A stretch of 64,000 nucleotides of DNA from CAVTBX01 sp963733135 (GCA_963733135.1 CAVTBX010000007.1:324125-388124), one strand, 5' to 3'. Numbered from the stretch's first letter, positions 16,310 to 25,517 are shown. Translations and numbers: made by a program. The notes: generated by a model not told the origin, from the sequence alone.

Positions 16310-16777
16310 GTGACCGTCAGCCTCGGCCATCCGACCGACCGGCGGCCGCCGTTCAAGTTCTCCGCCCACACCCGCGTGGGCTTCTCGGACACGGACGCGC
16401 AGGGCATCGTCTATTACGGTCGCTACCTGCCCTACTTCGACCTTGCTCGTACGGAGTACCTCCGGCACCTCGGGCTCCTGATGGCCAGGCCTGGCGAGCA
16501 CGATCTGGTCATGCGCGCGCTCTCAGTCGTCTATGAGGCTCCTGCGAGCTTCGACGACCTGATCGAGGTGTACGTGAGGACGAAGCGCATCGGGCGCACC
16601 AGCCTCACCAACGAGTTCTCCGCACTCCGAGAGGACGGAACGCATATGTGCGAGGCGGAGCAGACGCTCGTCTTCGTCGATCTCGCCGAGCGGCGCCCGG
16701 TGCCGGTCCCGGCTCGCTACCGGGACGGAATCGGAGGGTTCGAGGGCGCCGACGTAGAGCTCGCGACCGCGCGATGA
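16310..16777 (+). CDS. Hotdog-fold acyl-CoA thioesterase (YbgC/4HBT family)
   Basis: 155 aa. The 4HBT signature VGFSDTDAQGIVYYGRYLPYF (shortened: FSDTDAQGIVYYGRY) carries the catalytic Asp. The YEAPASFDDLIEVYVRTKRIGRTSL core of the hotdog helix and sheet follows. It cleaves acyl-CoA thioesters, with substrate chain length unknown. GTG at 16310 follows the phosphomannomutase stop by four bases. It ends in ATGA overlap with the GAF gene, so the two are translationally coupled. Confidence 0.88.
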   Translation: MTVSLGHPTDRRPPFKFSAHTRVGFSDTDAQGIVYYGRYLPYFDLARTEYLRHLGLLMARPGEHDLVMRALSVVYEAPASFDDLIEVYVRTKRIGRTSLTNEFSALREDGTHMCEAEQTLVFVDLAERRPVPVPARYRDGIGGFEGADVELATAR

Positions 16778-17253
16778 CCGCCCGAGCCGACACGTACGGT
16801 GCCTCACTCGACGCGATCGCCCAGATCGTCGAGGACGACGCCGACCCGGCTGAGGTGCTGGCGAAGGCCGTCGCGGTCCTCGCGGAGCGGTTCGACCGTT
16901 ACTCCTGGGTCGGGATCTACCTGATCGACGGCGACGACCTCGTGCTCGGGCCCTGGCGTGGGCCGCAGGCGACCGAGCACACTCGAATCGCGATCGGTCG
17001 GGGCGTCTGCGGCGCCGCGGCGGCAAGCGGGAAGACCGAGATCATCGACGATGTCGCAAGCGATGATCGCTATCTCGCGTGCTTTCCGTCGACCCGAAGC
17101 GAGATCGTCGTGCCGATCAGCCACGAGGGCCGAACCGTCGGCGAGATCGACATCGACTCCGACGAACCGGCCGCGTTCGGCCGAGAAGACAGCGCATTCC
17201 TCGAGAACGTGGCTGGGCTCGTGTCGCACGCCGCCGCCAACGCGAGGCGCTAG
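16774..17253 (+). CDS. GAF-domain protein related to free methionine-(R)-sulfoxide reductase
   Basis: 159 aa single GAF domain. WVGIYLIDGDDLVLGPWRGP, IGRGVCGAAAASGKTEIIDDV and CFPSTRSEIVVPI align with fRMsr (MsrC). Two of the three family cysteines are present (GRGVC and YLAC). The third, normally in the PVAC-type segment before the RI-GRGVC stretch, is replaced (ATEHTRI). It may therefore still reduce free Met-R-SO with one resolving Cys, or act as a sensor. ATG at 16774 overlaps the thioesterase stop as ATGA. Confidence 0.75.
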   Translation: MTARADTYGASLDAIAQIVEDDADPAEVLAKAVAVLAERFDRYSWVGIYLIDGDDLVLGPWRGPQATEHTRIAIGRGVCGAAAASGKTEIIDDVASDDRYLACFPSTRSEIVVPISHEGRTVGEIDIDSDEPAAFGREDSAFLENVAGLVSHAAANARR

Positions 17254-17257
17254 CGGC

Positions 17258-17950
17258 TCAGACCGACCGAGCCACGCGACGGGCCACGTCGGAGGCTGCG
17301 CCGGAGACGATCGGCTCCCCGAGGAGAACCGTGCCGAGCTCGTTCGCCTGGCGAATGAGGCCTTCGCGTTCGCGCACGAGGGCGGCCCGGGCGACGAAGA
17401 GCGCGGCCCGCACCCCGCTCGCCCACTCACTGATGCCCGTGAGATCCCGTGCGGGAGCCGCTCCCGCCTGCTCGGCGAGACGAGGGCGGTCGCGGAGGCT
17501 TGCCGCCAGGCGCTCGGCGGCCTTCGTGACATCCGCGCCCTCCGACGTGACCTTCTCTGCGTCGTGCTCGGCTTGCGCCAGCTCCAGCTCGGCCTGTCGT
17601 GCTCGGCGCTCGGCAATCGTGACGGCATCGCCGTGGCGCACGACCGCATGACGCACGCTGGTCTCGGCGCGGTCGTCGCCTGCGGCACGCGCGGCGTCAA
17701 CCGCCGCCTCGGCACGTGAGAGCTCGCGCCGCGAATCCTCGACCTTGCGGTTCGCCTCAGCGTGAGCTGATCGGAGACGCTCCTGCTCAGCCGGCAGCTG
17801 AGCGGAGCGGCTCTGGAGCTCGCGGCTGCGCACCCGAATCCGATCGGCGTCCGCGGCGAGCTCGTCGAGCTCCGCGAGCGTCGCGGCCGCCTCCTCGTCT
17901 GCATGCCCAAGCTCGCGCAGGAAGACGAGCGCACGCTCGTCGGCGGCCAT
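17258..17950 (-). CDS. Coiled-coil protein of unknown function
   Basis: 230 aa. Residues about 10-160 are almost entirely heptad-like helix rich in Ala, Glu and Arg (AAATLAELDELAADADRIRVRS, QAELELAQAEHDAEKVTSEG and similar). No signal peptide or membrane segment is visible. The C-terminal 70 residues are a mixed helical region. It starts with ATG two bases after the relA stop, so it is cotranscribed with relA. I recognise no family. A structural or chromosome/cell-division role would be a guess. Confidence 0.7.
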   Translation of the reverse strand: MAADERALVFLRELGHADEEAAATLAELDELAADADRIRVRSRELQSRSAQLPAEQERLRSAHAEANRKVEDSRRELSRAEAAVDAARAAGDDRAETSVRHAVVRHGDAVTIAERRARQAELELAQAEHDAEKVTSEGADVTKAAERLAASLRDRPRLAEQAGAAPARDLTGISEWASGVRAALFVARAALVREREGLIRQANELGTVLLGEPIVSGAASDVARRVARSV

Positions 17951-17952
17951 GC

Positions 17953-20160
17953 CTACGACGGCGTGACGCGGTAGGCGTCGAAGACCGACTCGATGTTGCG
18001 GAGCGCCGACAGGAGTGCCCGTAGCTCCTTCACGTCGCCCACCTCGGCGACGTACCAATTCTTCGCCATCTGATCCTCGACGTGGCCGCCGTACTCGACG
18101 ATGTTCGCGCCGTGCTCGGCAAACGTCCGCGCGACGTCCTCGAGCAGTCGCTGGCGATCCCAGGACGAGACCGAGATCTCGACGCGGAAGCTCTGCGAGG
18201 CGCCGCCGTCCCACTCGACCGGGGTGAACCGCTCGGGGTTCCGCTTGAGCGCGCGGACGTTCGGGCAGTCGTCGCGATGGATCGTGATCCCCTTGCCGAG
18301 CGAGATGTAGCCGACGATCTCGTCCCCTGGGACGGGGGTGCAGCACCGGGCGAGACGCACGAGCACGCCTTCGACACCGGGCACGTGGATGCCGTAGTTG
18401 TCGGAGGCGACCGCGTGGCGCGCCTTGGGCCGCGTCGGAACCTTCTCCTCCTCGGCGACCTCGCTCGTCTTCAGCCGGTGGAGGACCTTGTTCGCGACCT
18501 GTGAGACCTGGAGCTTTCCGGAGCCGAGCGCGAGGTAGAAGTCCTCGGCCTTCTTGAAGCCCATCTCGCGGATGATCTGGGCGAGGAGCGGCGAGGTCGA
18601 AAGCTTGCGGTAGGGAAGCTTGTGCTGCTTCAGAGCGTTCTCGAGCGACTCGCGTCCGCGCTGTTCCGTGTCGTCTTTTGTCTCCCGACTGAACCACTGG
18701 CGGATCTTGTTGCGCGCCCGCGAGGACGCGGCGAGCGAGAGCCAGTCACGCGACGGGCCGCGCCCGGCCTGCTTCGACGTGAGGATCTCGACGAAGTCTC
18801 CGCTGCGCAGGTTGTAGTGCAGCGGGACGATGCGCCCGTTCACCTTGGCGCCGACGGTCCGGTGGCCGACGTCCGTGTGCACCGCGTAGGCGAAGTCGAT
18901 CGGCGTCGACCCGCCGGGCAGGTTCTTCACCTCGCCCTTCGGCGTAAAGACATAGACCTCGTCGGAGGCGAGCTCCGGGAACACGCTCTTCAGCTCGCCC
19001 GGGTCGCTTTCCTCGGCCTGCCAGTCGGCGAGCTGCCTCATCCACGCGAGACGCTCGGTCTCCGTGGACTTCGAGCTGCCCTTGTAGAGCCAGTGCGCGG
19101 CGATTCCGTACTCCGCGGTCGCGTGCATGTCGCGCGTCCGAACCTGGATCTCGAGCGGCTTGCCCTCGGGCCCGATCACCGTGGTGTGCAGCGACCGGTA
19201 CATGTTGAACTTGGGCATCGCGACGTAATCCTTGAACCGGCCGGGCATCGGCTTCCAGAGCGAGTGGATCGCGCCGAGCGCCCCGTAGCAGTCACGCTCG
19301 CCCTCCTTGCCCTCGTGCAGGACGATGACGCGGAGCGCGGTCAGGTCGTAGATCTCGTTGAACTCCTTGCCGCGCTTGGCCATCTTCTCGTAGATGGAGT
19401 AGAAGTGCTTCGCGCGGCTCGAGATCTCTGCCGGGATCCCGAGCTTCTGAAGCTCCTTCCCGAGCAGCTCGCCCGCCTCGGCGACGAACTTCTCACGGTC
19501 ATCCCGGCGCTCGTTCACCATCGCCTGGATCTCGACATAGCGCCGCGGGTGCAGCGTCTGGAAGGCAAGATCCTCGAGCTGCCATTTGATCGTGTGGATA
19601 CCGAGGCGGTGCGCCAGCGGTGCGTATACCTCGAGCGTCTCGCGCGCCTTCTGGTTCTGCTTTTGCTTGCCGAGGTACTCGATCGTCCGCATGTTGTGGA
19701 GGCGGTCGGCGAGCTTGATGAGGATGACCCGCGGGTCGTCCGCCATCGCGATGATCATCTTCCGATAGTTCTCGGCCTGCGCCTGCTCGCGGCTTTGGAA
19801 GTGGATTCGCGTCAGCTTGGTGACGCCTTCGACGAGCCGCGCCACCTCTTCCCCGAACTCGGCCCGCACATCCTCGATGGTCGCGTCCGTGTCCTCGACG
19901 ACGTCGTGCAGAAGCGCCGCGGCGAGCGTGGCATCGTCGCGGTGAAGAGCAGACAGGATCTGGGCCACTCCGAGCGGGTGGGCGACGAAGTCCTCCCCGC
20001 TTCGTCGGTACTGGCCCTCGTGGGCGTCGCAGGCGAACGCGAAGGCGCGCTGGATCAGGTCTCGGTCGACGTCCGAGTTGTACGAGGCAACATCGTCCAG
20101 GAGGGCCTCGAGGGCCTCCTGATGACGCCCCCGCGGAGTCTCGCGGATGACCTGGGCCAC
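17953..20160 (-). CDS. rel: Bifunctional (p)ppGpp synthetase/hydrolase RelA/SpoT
   Basis: 735 aa, full-length Rel. HD hydrolase domain (LAAALLHDVVEDTDATIEDV, about residues 68-87, intact HD), synthetase domain (about 240-370, with YDLTALRVIV and FKDYVAMPKFNMYRSLHTTV), TGS domain (VFTPKGEVKNLPGGSTPIDFAYAVHTDVGHR), a conserved-Cys domain (RLARCCTPVPGDEIVG) and C-terminal ACT. It makes and degrades the stringent alarmone. GTG at 20160. The 158 bases between relA and recJ contain a CGGCCG-type inverted repeat (20279-20295) and no recognisable gene. Confidence 0.97.
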   Translation of the reverse strand: MAQVIRETPRGRHQEALEALLDDVASYNSDVDRDLIQRAFAFACDAHEGQYRRSGEDFVAHPLGVAQILSALHRDDATLAAALLHDVVEDTDATIEDVRAEFGEEVARLVEGVTKLTRIHFQSREQAQAENYRKMIIAMADDPRVILIKLADRLHNMRTIEYLGKQKQNQKARETLEVYAPLAHRLGIHTIKWQLEDLAFQTLHPRRYVEIQAMVNERRDDREKFVAEAGELLGKELQKLGIPAEISSRAKHFYSIYEKMAKRGKEFNEIYDLTALRVIVLHEGKEGERDCYGALGAIHSLWKPMPGRFKDYVAMPKFNMYRSLHTTVIGPEGKPLEIQVRTRDMHATAEYGIAAHWLYKGSSKSTETERLAWMRQLADWQAEESDPGELKSVFPELASDEVYVFTPKGEVKNLPGGSTPIDFAYAVHTDVGHRTVGAKVNGRIVPLHYNLRSGDFVEILTSKQAGRGPSRDWLSLAASSRARNKIRQWFSRETKDDTEQRGRESLENALKQHKLPYRKLSTSPLLAQIIREMGFKKAEDFYLALGSGKLQVSQVANKVLHRLKTSEVAEEEKVPTRPKARHAVASDNYGIHVPGVEGVLVRLARCCTPVPGDEIVGYISLGKGITIHRDDCPNVRALKRNPERFTPVEWDGGASQSFRVEISVSSWDRQRLLEDVARTFAEHGANIVEYGGHVEDQMAKNWYVAEVGDVKELRALLSALRNIESVFDAYRVTPS

Positions 20161-20318
20161 AGACCCAGTGTAGCTTCGGGCCTTCCCGGCCTCACCGGGC
20201 CCGGAGACTGGCTGGGGCCGGGCGATCGGCTGTCGTGGGCCGTTTTGGTGTCGTCAGGTGCTCCTTTCTCACTCCTTTCTTCGGCCGTCACGGCCGATCC
20301 GTCCAGTTCCCTTCGTGC

Positions 20319-22202
20319 CTATGCGGCCGCCGCCAGCGCGCTCTCGCTCAGGAGCGCAACGAACGTCTCCGATTCGACGAGGGGACGCCAGCGAGGCGGG
20401 CTCCCCTCACCGAACTCGAGCTCGGCGAAGATCGACGCTGCCACCGGATCACGGGCGCCGGGCCCTTTCCGCCACTCGTCCGCGAGCCACGCGCGGAGCT
20501 CCGCGTACCGCGCCGGAGTCTCGATGATTCGTCGAACCACGAGCTGTGGGGACACGGCGCCGTTCCAGCGGTTGGCGCCGAGGCGAAATGCGACGTCCCA
20601 CGTGACCGGCTGGCGATAGGCGTCGACGTGCCCGCCCTGCCCGAAGGCGATGGCCCCGGACCTGGCCCCGTTGGCGGTAACGGCGAGTCTCAGGTGCTTG
20701 CCTTCCCCGACCGCGCCGAGCTCCGAGAGCTCGCAGCCGACCGCGAGCAGCGTCACCCCGGGGTTTCCGAGCCCGAACGGCGCGAGGCGATCGAGCTCCT
20801 CACAGAGCCCGAGGGTGAGCTCCCGTCCGTCCACGACGGCGTCGACGACCGTACGAGGCATCAGGTCGTCATCGGTGAGCTCCCCATCGGCATGCGTGGC
20901 GAACGCATCCCTGAAGGCGGGGATGTCCCCAGGCTGAATCGAGAGTCCCGCGGCCGCGCGGTGGCCGCCGAAGCGCTCGAGGTGCTCGGCGCAGGCGCCG
21001 AGCCCGCCGTGGAGGTCGAAGGCCTGGATCGACCGGCCTGAACCAACCCACGGCCCTTCGTCCGCGCCCGCGATGAGCACGACGGGCCGGTCAAAGCGCT
21101 CGACCAGGCGCGAGGCGACGATGCCGACCACGCCTCGGTGCCACTCCTCCCCGGCGACGACGTAGCCTCGGCGGCGGCGCTCTGCGTCTGACCAGCTCTC
21201 GATCTGGCGAACAGCGTCGCGCAGGATTCGGTCCTCGACGGCCTGCCGGTCACGGTTCAGGGTTTCGAGCTCGCCCGCGAGCCGCTCCGCCTCGCGCTCG
21301 TCATCCGTGAGCAGGAGCTCGAGCGCCACTCCCGGGTGACCGAGGCGCCCGGCGGCGTTCAGCCGCGGGGCGAGCCTGAACCCGACCGAGCCGGAGTCGA
21401 GCGCGGCCGGATCGACCCGAGCCGCCCGCATGAGCGCGCGCAGGCCCGGCTTCGTCGTTCGCGCCAGGCGACGGAGGCCTGCCGCAGCCAGCGCCCGGTT
21501 CTCGTCGATGAGAGGCACGACGTCTGCGATCGTCGCCAGGGCGACGAGGTCGAGGTGCTCGGCGAGCGCATCGTCGCCGAGCAGCGCCTCACCGAGGCGT
21601 AGCACGACGCCGGTCCCGCAGAGCTCGGGAAACGGATAGTCGGACGGGCGTGTGGCGACAAGCGGGCAGTCCGGCAGCCTCTCCGCCGGCCGGTGGTGGT
21701 CTGTGACAACGATCTCGAGCCCGAGCGCCTTGGCCTCCGCGACCTCGTCCACCGCGGTGATGCCACAGTCAACCGTGAGAACGAGCCCACACTCCTCGCG
21801 TGCGAGGCGCGCCAGGGTGTCCATCGAGACGCCGTAACCCTCCTCGAACCGGCTCGGAAGATGCCAGTCGACCTCGGCTCCGAGGCGGCGCAGCGTGAGT
21901 ACAGCCAGCGCGGTCGCGCAGATCCCGTCGGCGTCGTAGTCCCCGTGGACGCAGATGCGCTTGCCGGCCGCGACCGTGCGGCGGATCGCCTCACAAGCCG
22001 CCTCCATGTCTCCGAGCAGGAGGGCGTCGTGGGCAGGCCGCTCGGCAGCGAGGAACGTCCTCGCGGAATCCGGGTCGCCGTAACCCCGCCTGACGAGCAC
22101 ACTGGCCGTCGTCTCCGAGATCTCGAGCTCTCGGGCGAGCGCGATGACCTCGCGGCGGGGGCACGGACGGAGTGTCCAGGTGCCCTCCTGCATGCGTTTC
22201 AC
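20319..22202 (-). CDS. recJ: Single-stranded-DNA 5'-3' exonuclease RecJ
   Basis: 627 aa DHH/DHHA1 phosphoesterase. Motifs are VHGDYDADGICATALAV, the second metal Asp in VLTVDCGITAVDE, the DHH motif VVTDHHRPAERLPDCP and the DHHA1 GGHRAAAGLSI. It degrades 5' single strands in recombination and repair. The start is uncertain: GTG at 22202 or ATG at 22193, with an AGGAGG lying just downstream of both. Located upstream of relA in the minus-strand direction and near ruvCAB, so the region is repair-rich. Confidence 0.95.
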   Translation of the reverse strand: MKRMQEGTWTLRPCPRREVIALARELEISETTASVLVRRGYGDPDSARTFLAAERPAHDALLLGDMEAACEAIRRTVAAGKRICVHGDYDADGICATALAVLTLRRLGAEVDWHLPSRFEEGYGVSMDTLARLAREECGLVLTVDCGITAVDEVAEAKALGLEIVVTDHHRPAERLPDCPLVATRPSDYPFPELCGTGVVLRLGEALLGDDALAEHLDLVALATIADVVPLIDENRALAAAGLRRLARTTKPGLRALMRAARVDPAALDSGSVGFRLAPRLNAAGRLGHPGVALELLLTDDEREAERLAGELETLNRDRQAVEDRILRDAVRQIESWSDAERRRRGYVVAGEEWHRGVVGIVASRLVERFDRPVVLIAGADEGPWVGSGRSIQAFDLHGGLGACAEHLERFGGHRAAAGLSIQPGDIPAFRDAFATHADGELTDDDLMPRTVVDAVVDGRELTLGLCEELDRLAPFGLGNPGVTLLAVGCELSELGAVGEGKHLRLAVTANGARSGAIAFGQGGHVDAYRQPVTWDVAFRLGANRWNGAVSPQLVVRRIIETPARYAELRAWLADEWRKGPGARDPVAASIFAELEFGEGSPPRWRPLVESETFVALLSESALAAAA

Positions 22203-22296
22203 CGTAGGGAGCCGACCGGACGGACTCCCGACTGCGAGCGACCTCTGGCTGCACTCGGCGTCGTTTCGGCACAGAGTCGTAACTATTCTCGTTGCA

Positions 22297-22755
22297 ATGG
22301 CCGAAGCGAACTACCGGTCGGGTGACGACTACGTGGTCGAGTTCCTCGGCTACCGGTTCGAGTTCAGCGCCGTCGACTTCGAGGAACGCGTGGGCGCCGC
22401 GGCGGTCAAGCTCGGGCTCGTGGAATCCGGGGACCTCGACGAAGAGGAGACGGGCGACCTCGTGGAGCTCGTCTGGCAACAACGGATCGCGGAACCGCGC
22501 AGCCCGCTCGGCGAGTACCTCGTCCGCCAATGGCAGCGCCTCGCGCTCGTGAACGAGGAGTCGCTCGTCTACTGGCTGCGCAAGCTCGTGTTCCGGAGCG
22601 CGTGGCTCGACCACCGCGTGAAGGAGAACCTCCTCGAGGTCGCGTGGGACGACGATACGGCGGATTTCACGTATCGAGACCCGGAGGGCCATCGAGCGCT
22701 GCTCGAAGCTGCTCCTGTGCCGTCGTGGCACGAGGTGCAGTTCAGGCGCGCCTAG
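22297..22755 (+). CDS. Hypothetical protein, conserved-looking
   Basis: 152 aa, acidic, no membrane segment or signal. Begins MAEANYRSGDDYVVEFLGYRFEFSAVDFEERVG, with Trp-rich helical middle (LVWQQRI, VRQWQRLALVNEESLVYWLRKLVFRSAWLDHR). I do not recognise a family. ATG at 22297 sits seven bases after TATTCT (22284-22289), the spacing of a leaderless actinobacterial mRNA. An open frame further upstream is antisense to recJ and is ignored. The next gene follows 11 bases later. Confidence 0.7.
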   Translation: MAEANYRSGDDYVVEFLGYRFEFSAVDFEERVGAAAVKLGLVESGDLDEEETGDLVELVWQQRIAEPRSPLGEYLVRQWQRLALVNEESLVYWLRKLVFRSAWLDHRVKENLLEVAWDDDTADFTYRDPEGHRALLEAAPVPSWHEVQFRRA

Positions 22756-22766
22756 TCAGCCGAGCC

Positions 22767-23699
22767 GTGCTGATCCTTAGTCGCGCCGAGGTGGAAGCCG
22801 CGTTCGACGTCGACGCGCTCCTCCGGGCACTCGAGCGCGCGTTCGTCGATGTGAGCGCCGGGCGAGCCTCGGTGCCGCCCAGGATCGCCGCTCTCACTCC
22901 CGCGGGGTTTCTCGGCGCCATGGCCGCGCACGTCGACGGGACGCTCGCCTCGAAGCTCGTGTCCGTCTTCCCGGGAAACCACGACCGCGGCTTGCCGTCG
23001 CACCAGGCGCTCGTGGCCCTATTCGACGCGGAGGATGGACGGCCGCTCGCGGTCATGGACGGCGCTTACATCACGGCGATCCGCACGGCGGCAGCCTCGG
23101 CGCTGGCGACGCGCGTCTTGGCCCGAAAGGACGCATCGGTTCTCGGCGTGCTCGGCGCCGGGGTTCAGGGCCACGCACACCTGGAGGTCGTGCCGCGCGT
23201 CCGGGAGTTCGCGGAGATACGGGTCGCGAGCCGGACACCCGAGCACGCTCGGGCCGCCACCGGGACCCGGCGCGCAGTCGTCGCCAACACGTTCGAGGAC
23301 GCGGTGCGCGGCGCTGACGTCGTCTGCCTTTGTACTGACTCGCCGGACCCTGTGATCTCCCGCGACTGGCTCGGCCCCGGCTCGCATGTCACGTCCGTGG
23401 GCTACGCGGAGTCCGGAGGCGAGCTCGGTCCTGACCTCGTAGGGGCAGGGCTCCTCGTCGTCGAGTCGCGCATCGCCCTCGAGCCGCCGCCCGCGGGCGC
23501 CGCCGAGCTCCAGGGGCTCGACGCTGGGGACGTCGTCGAGCTCGGCGAGATCCTCGCGGGCTCGCATCCCGGCCGGACGAGCGAGGAGGAGATCACCGTC
23601 TACAAGTCGATGGGTCACGCAGCCGAGGACGCGGTCGCGGCTCGGCTCGTCTACGAGCAGGCCGTCGCCGATGGGCTGGGCACGGAGATCGACCTCTAG
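22767..23699 (+). CDS. Ornithine cyclodeaminase / mu-crystallin family dehydrogenase
   Basis: 310 aa. Rossmann dinucleotide-binding motif VLGVLGAGVQGHAHLEV (about residues 125-141), with the family segments SKLVSVFPGNHDRGLPSHQALVALFD, MDGAYITAIRTAAASALA and HVTSVGYAESGGELGPDL. Members include ornithine cyclodeaminase, alanine dehydrogenase and ketimine reductases, so the substrate is uncertain. GTG at 22767 is used because the longer frame reads back into the preceding gene. The stop codon is part of a hairpin shared with ruvB. Confidence 0.85.
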   Translation: MLILSRAEVEAAFDVDALLRALERAFVDVSAGRASVPPRIAALTPAGFLGAMAAHVDGTLASKLVSVFPGNHDRGLPSHQALVALFDAEDGRPLAVMDGAYITAIRTAAASALATRVLARKDASVLGVLGAGVQGHAHLEVVPRVREFAEIRVASRTPEHARAATGTRRAVVANTFEDAVRGADVVCLCTDSPDPVISRDWLGPGSHVTSVGYAESGGELGPDLVGAGLLVVESRIALEPPPAGAAELQGLDAGDVVELGEILAGSHPGRTSEEEITVYKSMGHAAEDAVAARLVYEQAVADGLGTEIDL

Positions 23700-23758
23700 G
23701 AGGGTTTGGTGGGAAAGTCTCGTCGACGGCTCAACGGCTATTCCGCCAAACCCTCCTA
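23697..23758. terminator. Bidirectional hairpin terminator built from both convergent stop codons
   Basis: Arms TAGGAGGGTTTGG (23697-23709) and CCAAACCCTCCTA (23746-23758) are perfectly complementary over 13 bases. The left arm begins with the TAG of the cyclodeaminase-like gene, and the right arm ends with the TAG of ruvB on the other strand. A downstream AAAAG (plus) is the only tail-like sequence. Confidence 0.7.
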
Positions 23759-24772
23759 AAAGAGCCTGTCGGCCGGGTCGAGCGCGCCCCCGAGCCTCCT
23801 GCCCTGACTCGTCAGGATGCGCCCGCGCGGAGTCCGCTGGATCAGCCCGAGCTGAAGGAGGTACGGCTCGTAGACGTCCTCGATCGTGTCTGGCTCCTCG
23901 CCGAGTGCGACGGCCAGCGTCGAAAGCCCGACGGGGCCGCCGTCGAACTTGTGGGCGATCGCGGCGAGGAGCGCACGGTCTGTGCGCTCGAGGCCCTGCT
24001 GGTCGACCTCCAGGAGCTCGAGCGCTTCTCGAGCCACGTCGATCGTGACGGCCCCGTCGTGCCGCACTTCGGCCACGTCCCGGACGCGCCGCAGGATTCG
24101 ATTCGCCACGCGCGGCGTGCCTCGCGCACGGCGCGAGATCTCCTCCGCCGCCTCGTCGTCGATCTCGACACGGAGGATTCGAGCCGAGCGGCGCACGATG
24201 CGCGCTAGCTCCTCCCCCGTGTAGAGCTCGAGCCGGTATGTGATTCCGAAGCGGTCGCGGAGCGGCGTCGTCAGGAGTCCCGTTCGGGTGGTGGCGCCCA
24301 CGAGCGTGAAGGGCGGCAGGTCGAGCGTCAGGGTGCGCGCAGCCGGGCCCTGACCGACGATGATGTCGAGCCGGAAGTCTTCGAGCGCCGGATAGAGGAT
24401 CTCCTCGACGGCGCGGTTCAGGCGGTGAATCTCGTCGACGAAGAGGACGTCGCGCTCCTCGAGGGACGTGAGAATCGCGGCCATGTCCCCCTTCCGCTCG
24501 AGGGCGGGGCCGGCCACGGTGCGGATGCCCACGCCGAGCTCCTCCCGCACGATGTAGGCGAGACTCGTCTTACCGAGCCCCGGCGGGCCAGCCAGGAGCA
24601 CGTGGTCGAGAGCCTCGCCGCGAGCCTTCGCGGCCTCGAGTGAGATCGCCAGCTGTTCCTTGACGCGCTCCTGGCCGACGAACTCGTCGAGCCGCCGCGG
24701 GCGAAGCGAGCCGTCGAGCTCGTCCTCCTCGGGCTCCAGCACCGCAGCCGCCGTGACGCGCTCGGTGCTCAT
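23756..24772 (-). CDS. ruvB: Holliday junction branch-migration helicase RuvB
   Basis: 338 aa. Walker A LLAGPPGLGKTSLAYIV (about residues 57-73), Walker B VLFVDEIHRLNRAVEEIL, sensor 1 GATTRTGLLTTPLRDRFG, and the C-terminal winged helix ending in QRTPRGRILTSQGRRL. It forms hexameric rings with RuvA to move Holliday junctions. ruvC and ruvA lie upstream, but 172 bases separate ruvA's stop from the ruvB start, more than usual. That gap (24773-24944) is noted as a finding. Confidence 0.97.
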   Translation of the reverse strand: MSTERVTAAAVLEPEEDELDGSLRPRRLDEFVGQERVKEQLAISLEAAKARGEALDHVLLAGPPGLGKTSLAYIVREELGVGIRTVAGPALERKGDMAAILTSLEERDVLFVDEIHRLNRAVEEILYPALEDFRLDIIVGQGPAARTLTLDLPPFTLVGATTRTGLLTTPLRDRFGITYRLELYTGEELARIVRRSARILRVEIDDEAAEEISRRARGTPRVANRILRRVRDVAEVRHDGAVTIDVAREALELLEVDQQGLERTDRALLAAIAHKFDGGPVGLSTLAVALGEEPDTIEDVYEPYLLQLGLIQRTPRGRILTSQGRRLGGALDPADRLF

Positions 24773-24944
24773 CGGTCACAGTCCTTGTAGATCGCTGGCT
24801 CTGGACGCGAAAAGCGAGCGTCGCAAGGACGCAAGGAGCGTTCGTACCTTGGAGTCTGGACGCGGATGCGTGCGACTGAGGACGCAGCGAGGCGACGCTT
24901 TGCAGCGTTCATGGGCTGGCGAGATACGAGGGCTGGGGCCGGCA

Positions 24945-25517
24945 TCAAGCAGCGCGCAGAGCCTGCCGCACGCGCTCGGCCGGGGGCAGGTCAGGATCGG
25001 TGTCCGCGAGCCGCTGCTCTGCCTCGGCGGCGGTGTAGCCGAGCTCCACGAGCGCGTCGCGCGCAACGATGTGCCCGTCGCCTCCGCCGAGGTGCGGCGA
25101 CTGCTCGACCGCCGCAAGGGGGGCGATCTTCTCCTTCAGCTCGAGCACGACGCGCTGGGCGGTCTTGCGGCCGATGCCTGGGATCGTCTCGAAGAGCGCC
25201 GCGTCCTCGCGCACGATCGCCCGCTGGAGCTCACCCGGCGTGTAGCCCGAGACGATCGCGAGCGCCACCTTCGGGCCGACGCCGTTCACCGCGAGGAGCT
25301 GCTCGAAGAGCTGCCGCTCGTCGGTGTCCGCGAACCCGTAGAGCTGCATCGCGTCCTCGCGCACGTGCAGATGCGTCTCGAGCACGACCTCGTCGGCACC
25401 CTCGGCCTTACGGGCGGCGCTCGGAGTGGCTGCCAGTCGGTAGCCGACGCCGCCGACCTCGAGGACAAGCCCCTCCGCGTCCCAGACGACGGCCTTGCCC
25501 CGCAGCCGCGCGATCAT
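24945..25517 (-). CDS. ruvA: Holliday junction DNA-binding protein RuvA
   Basis: 190 aa. OB-fold start MIARLRGKAVVWDAEGLVLEV, acidic-pin region, two helix-hairpin-helix motifs (VNGVGPKVALAIVSG and IPGIGRKTAQRVVLELKEKI), and a C-terminal RuvB-contact domain (ARDALVELGYTAAEAEQRL). It forms tetramers on four-way junctions. ATG at 25517 overlaps the ruvC stop as ATGA. A longer in-frame extension upstream is the antisense-free overlap with ruvC and is not used. Confidence 0.97.
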   Translation of the reverse strand: MIARLRGKAVVWDAEGLVLEVGGVGYRLAATPSAARKAEGADEVVLETHLHVREDAMQLYGFADTDERQLFEQLLAVNGVGPKVALAIVSGYTPGELQRAIVREDAALFETIPGIGRKTAQRVVLELKEKIAPLAAVEQSPHLGGGDGHIVARDALVELGYTAAEAEQRLADTDPDLPPAERVRQALRAA

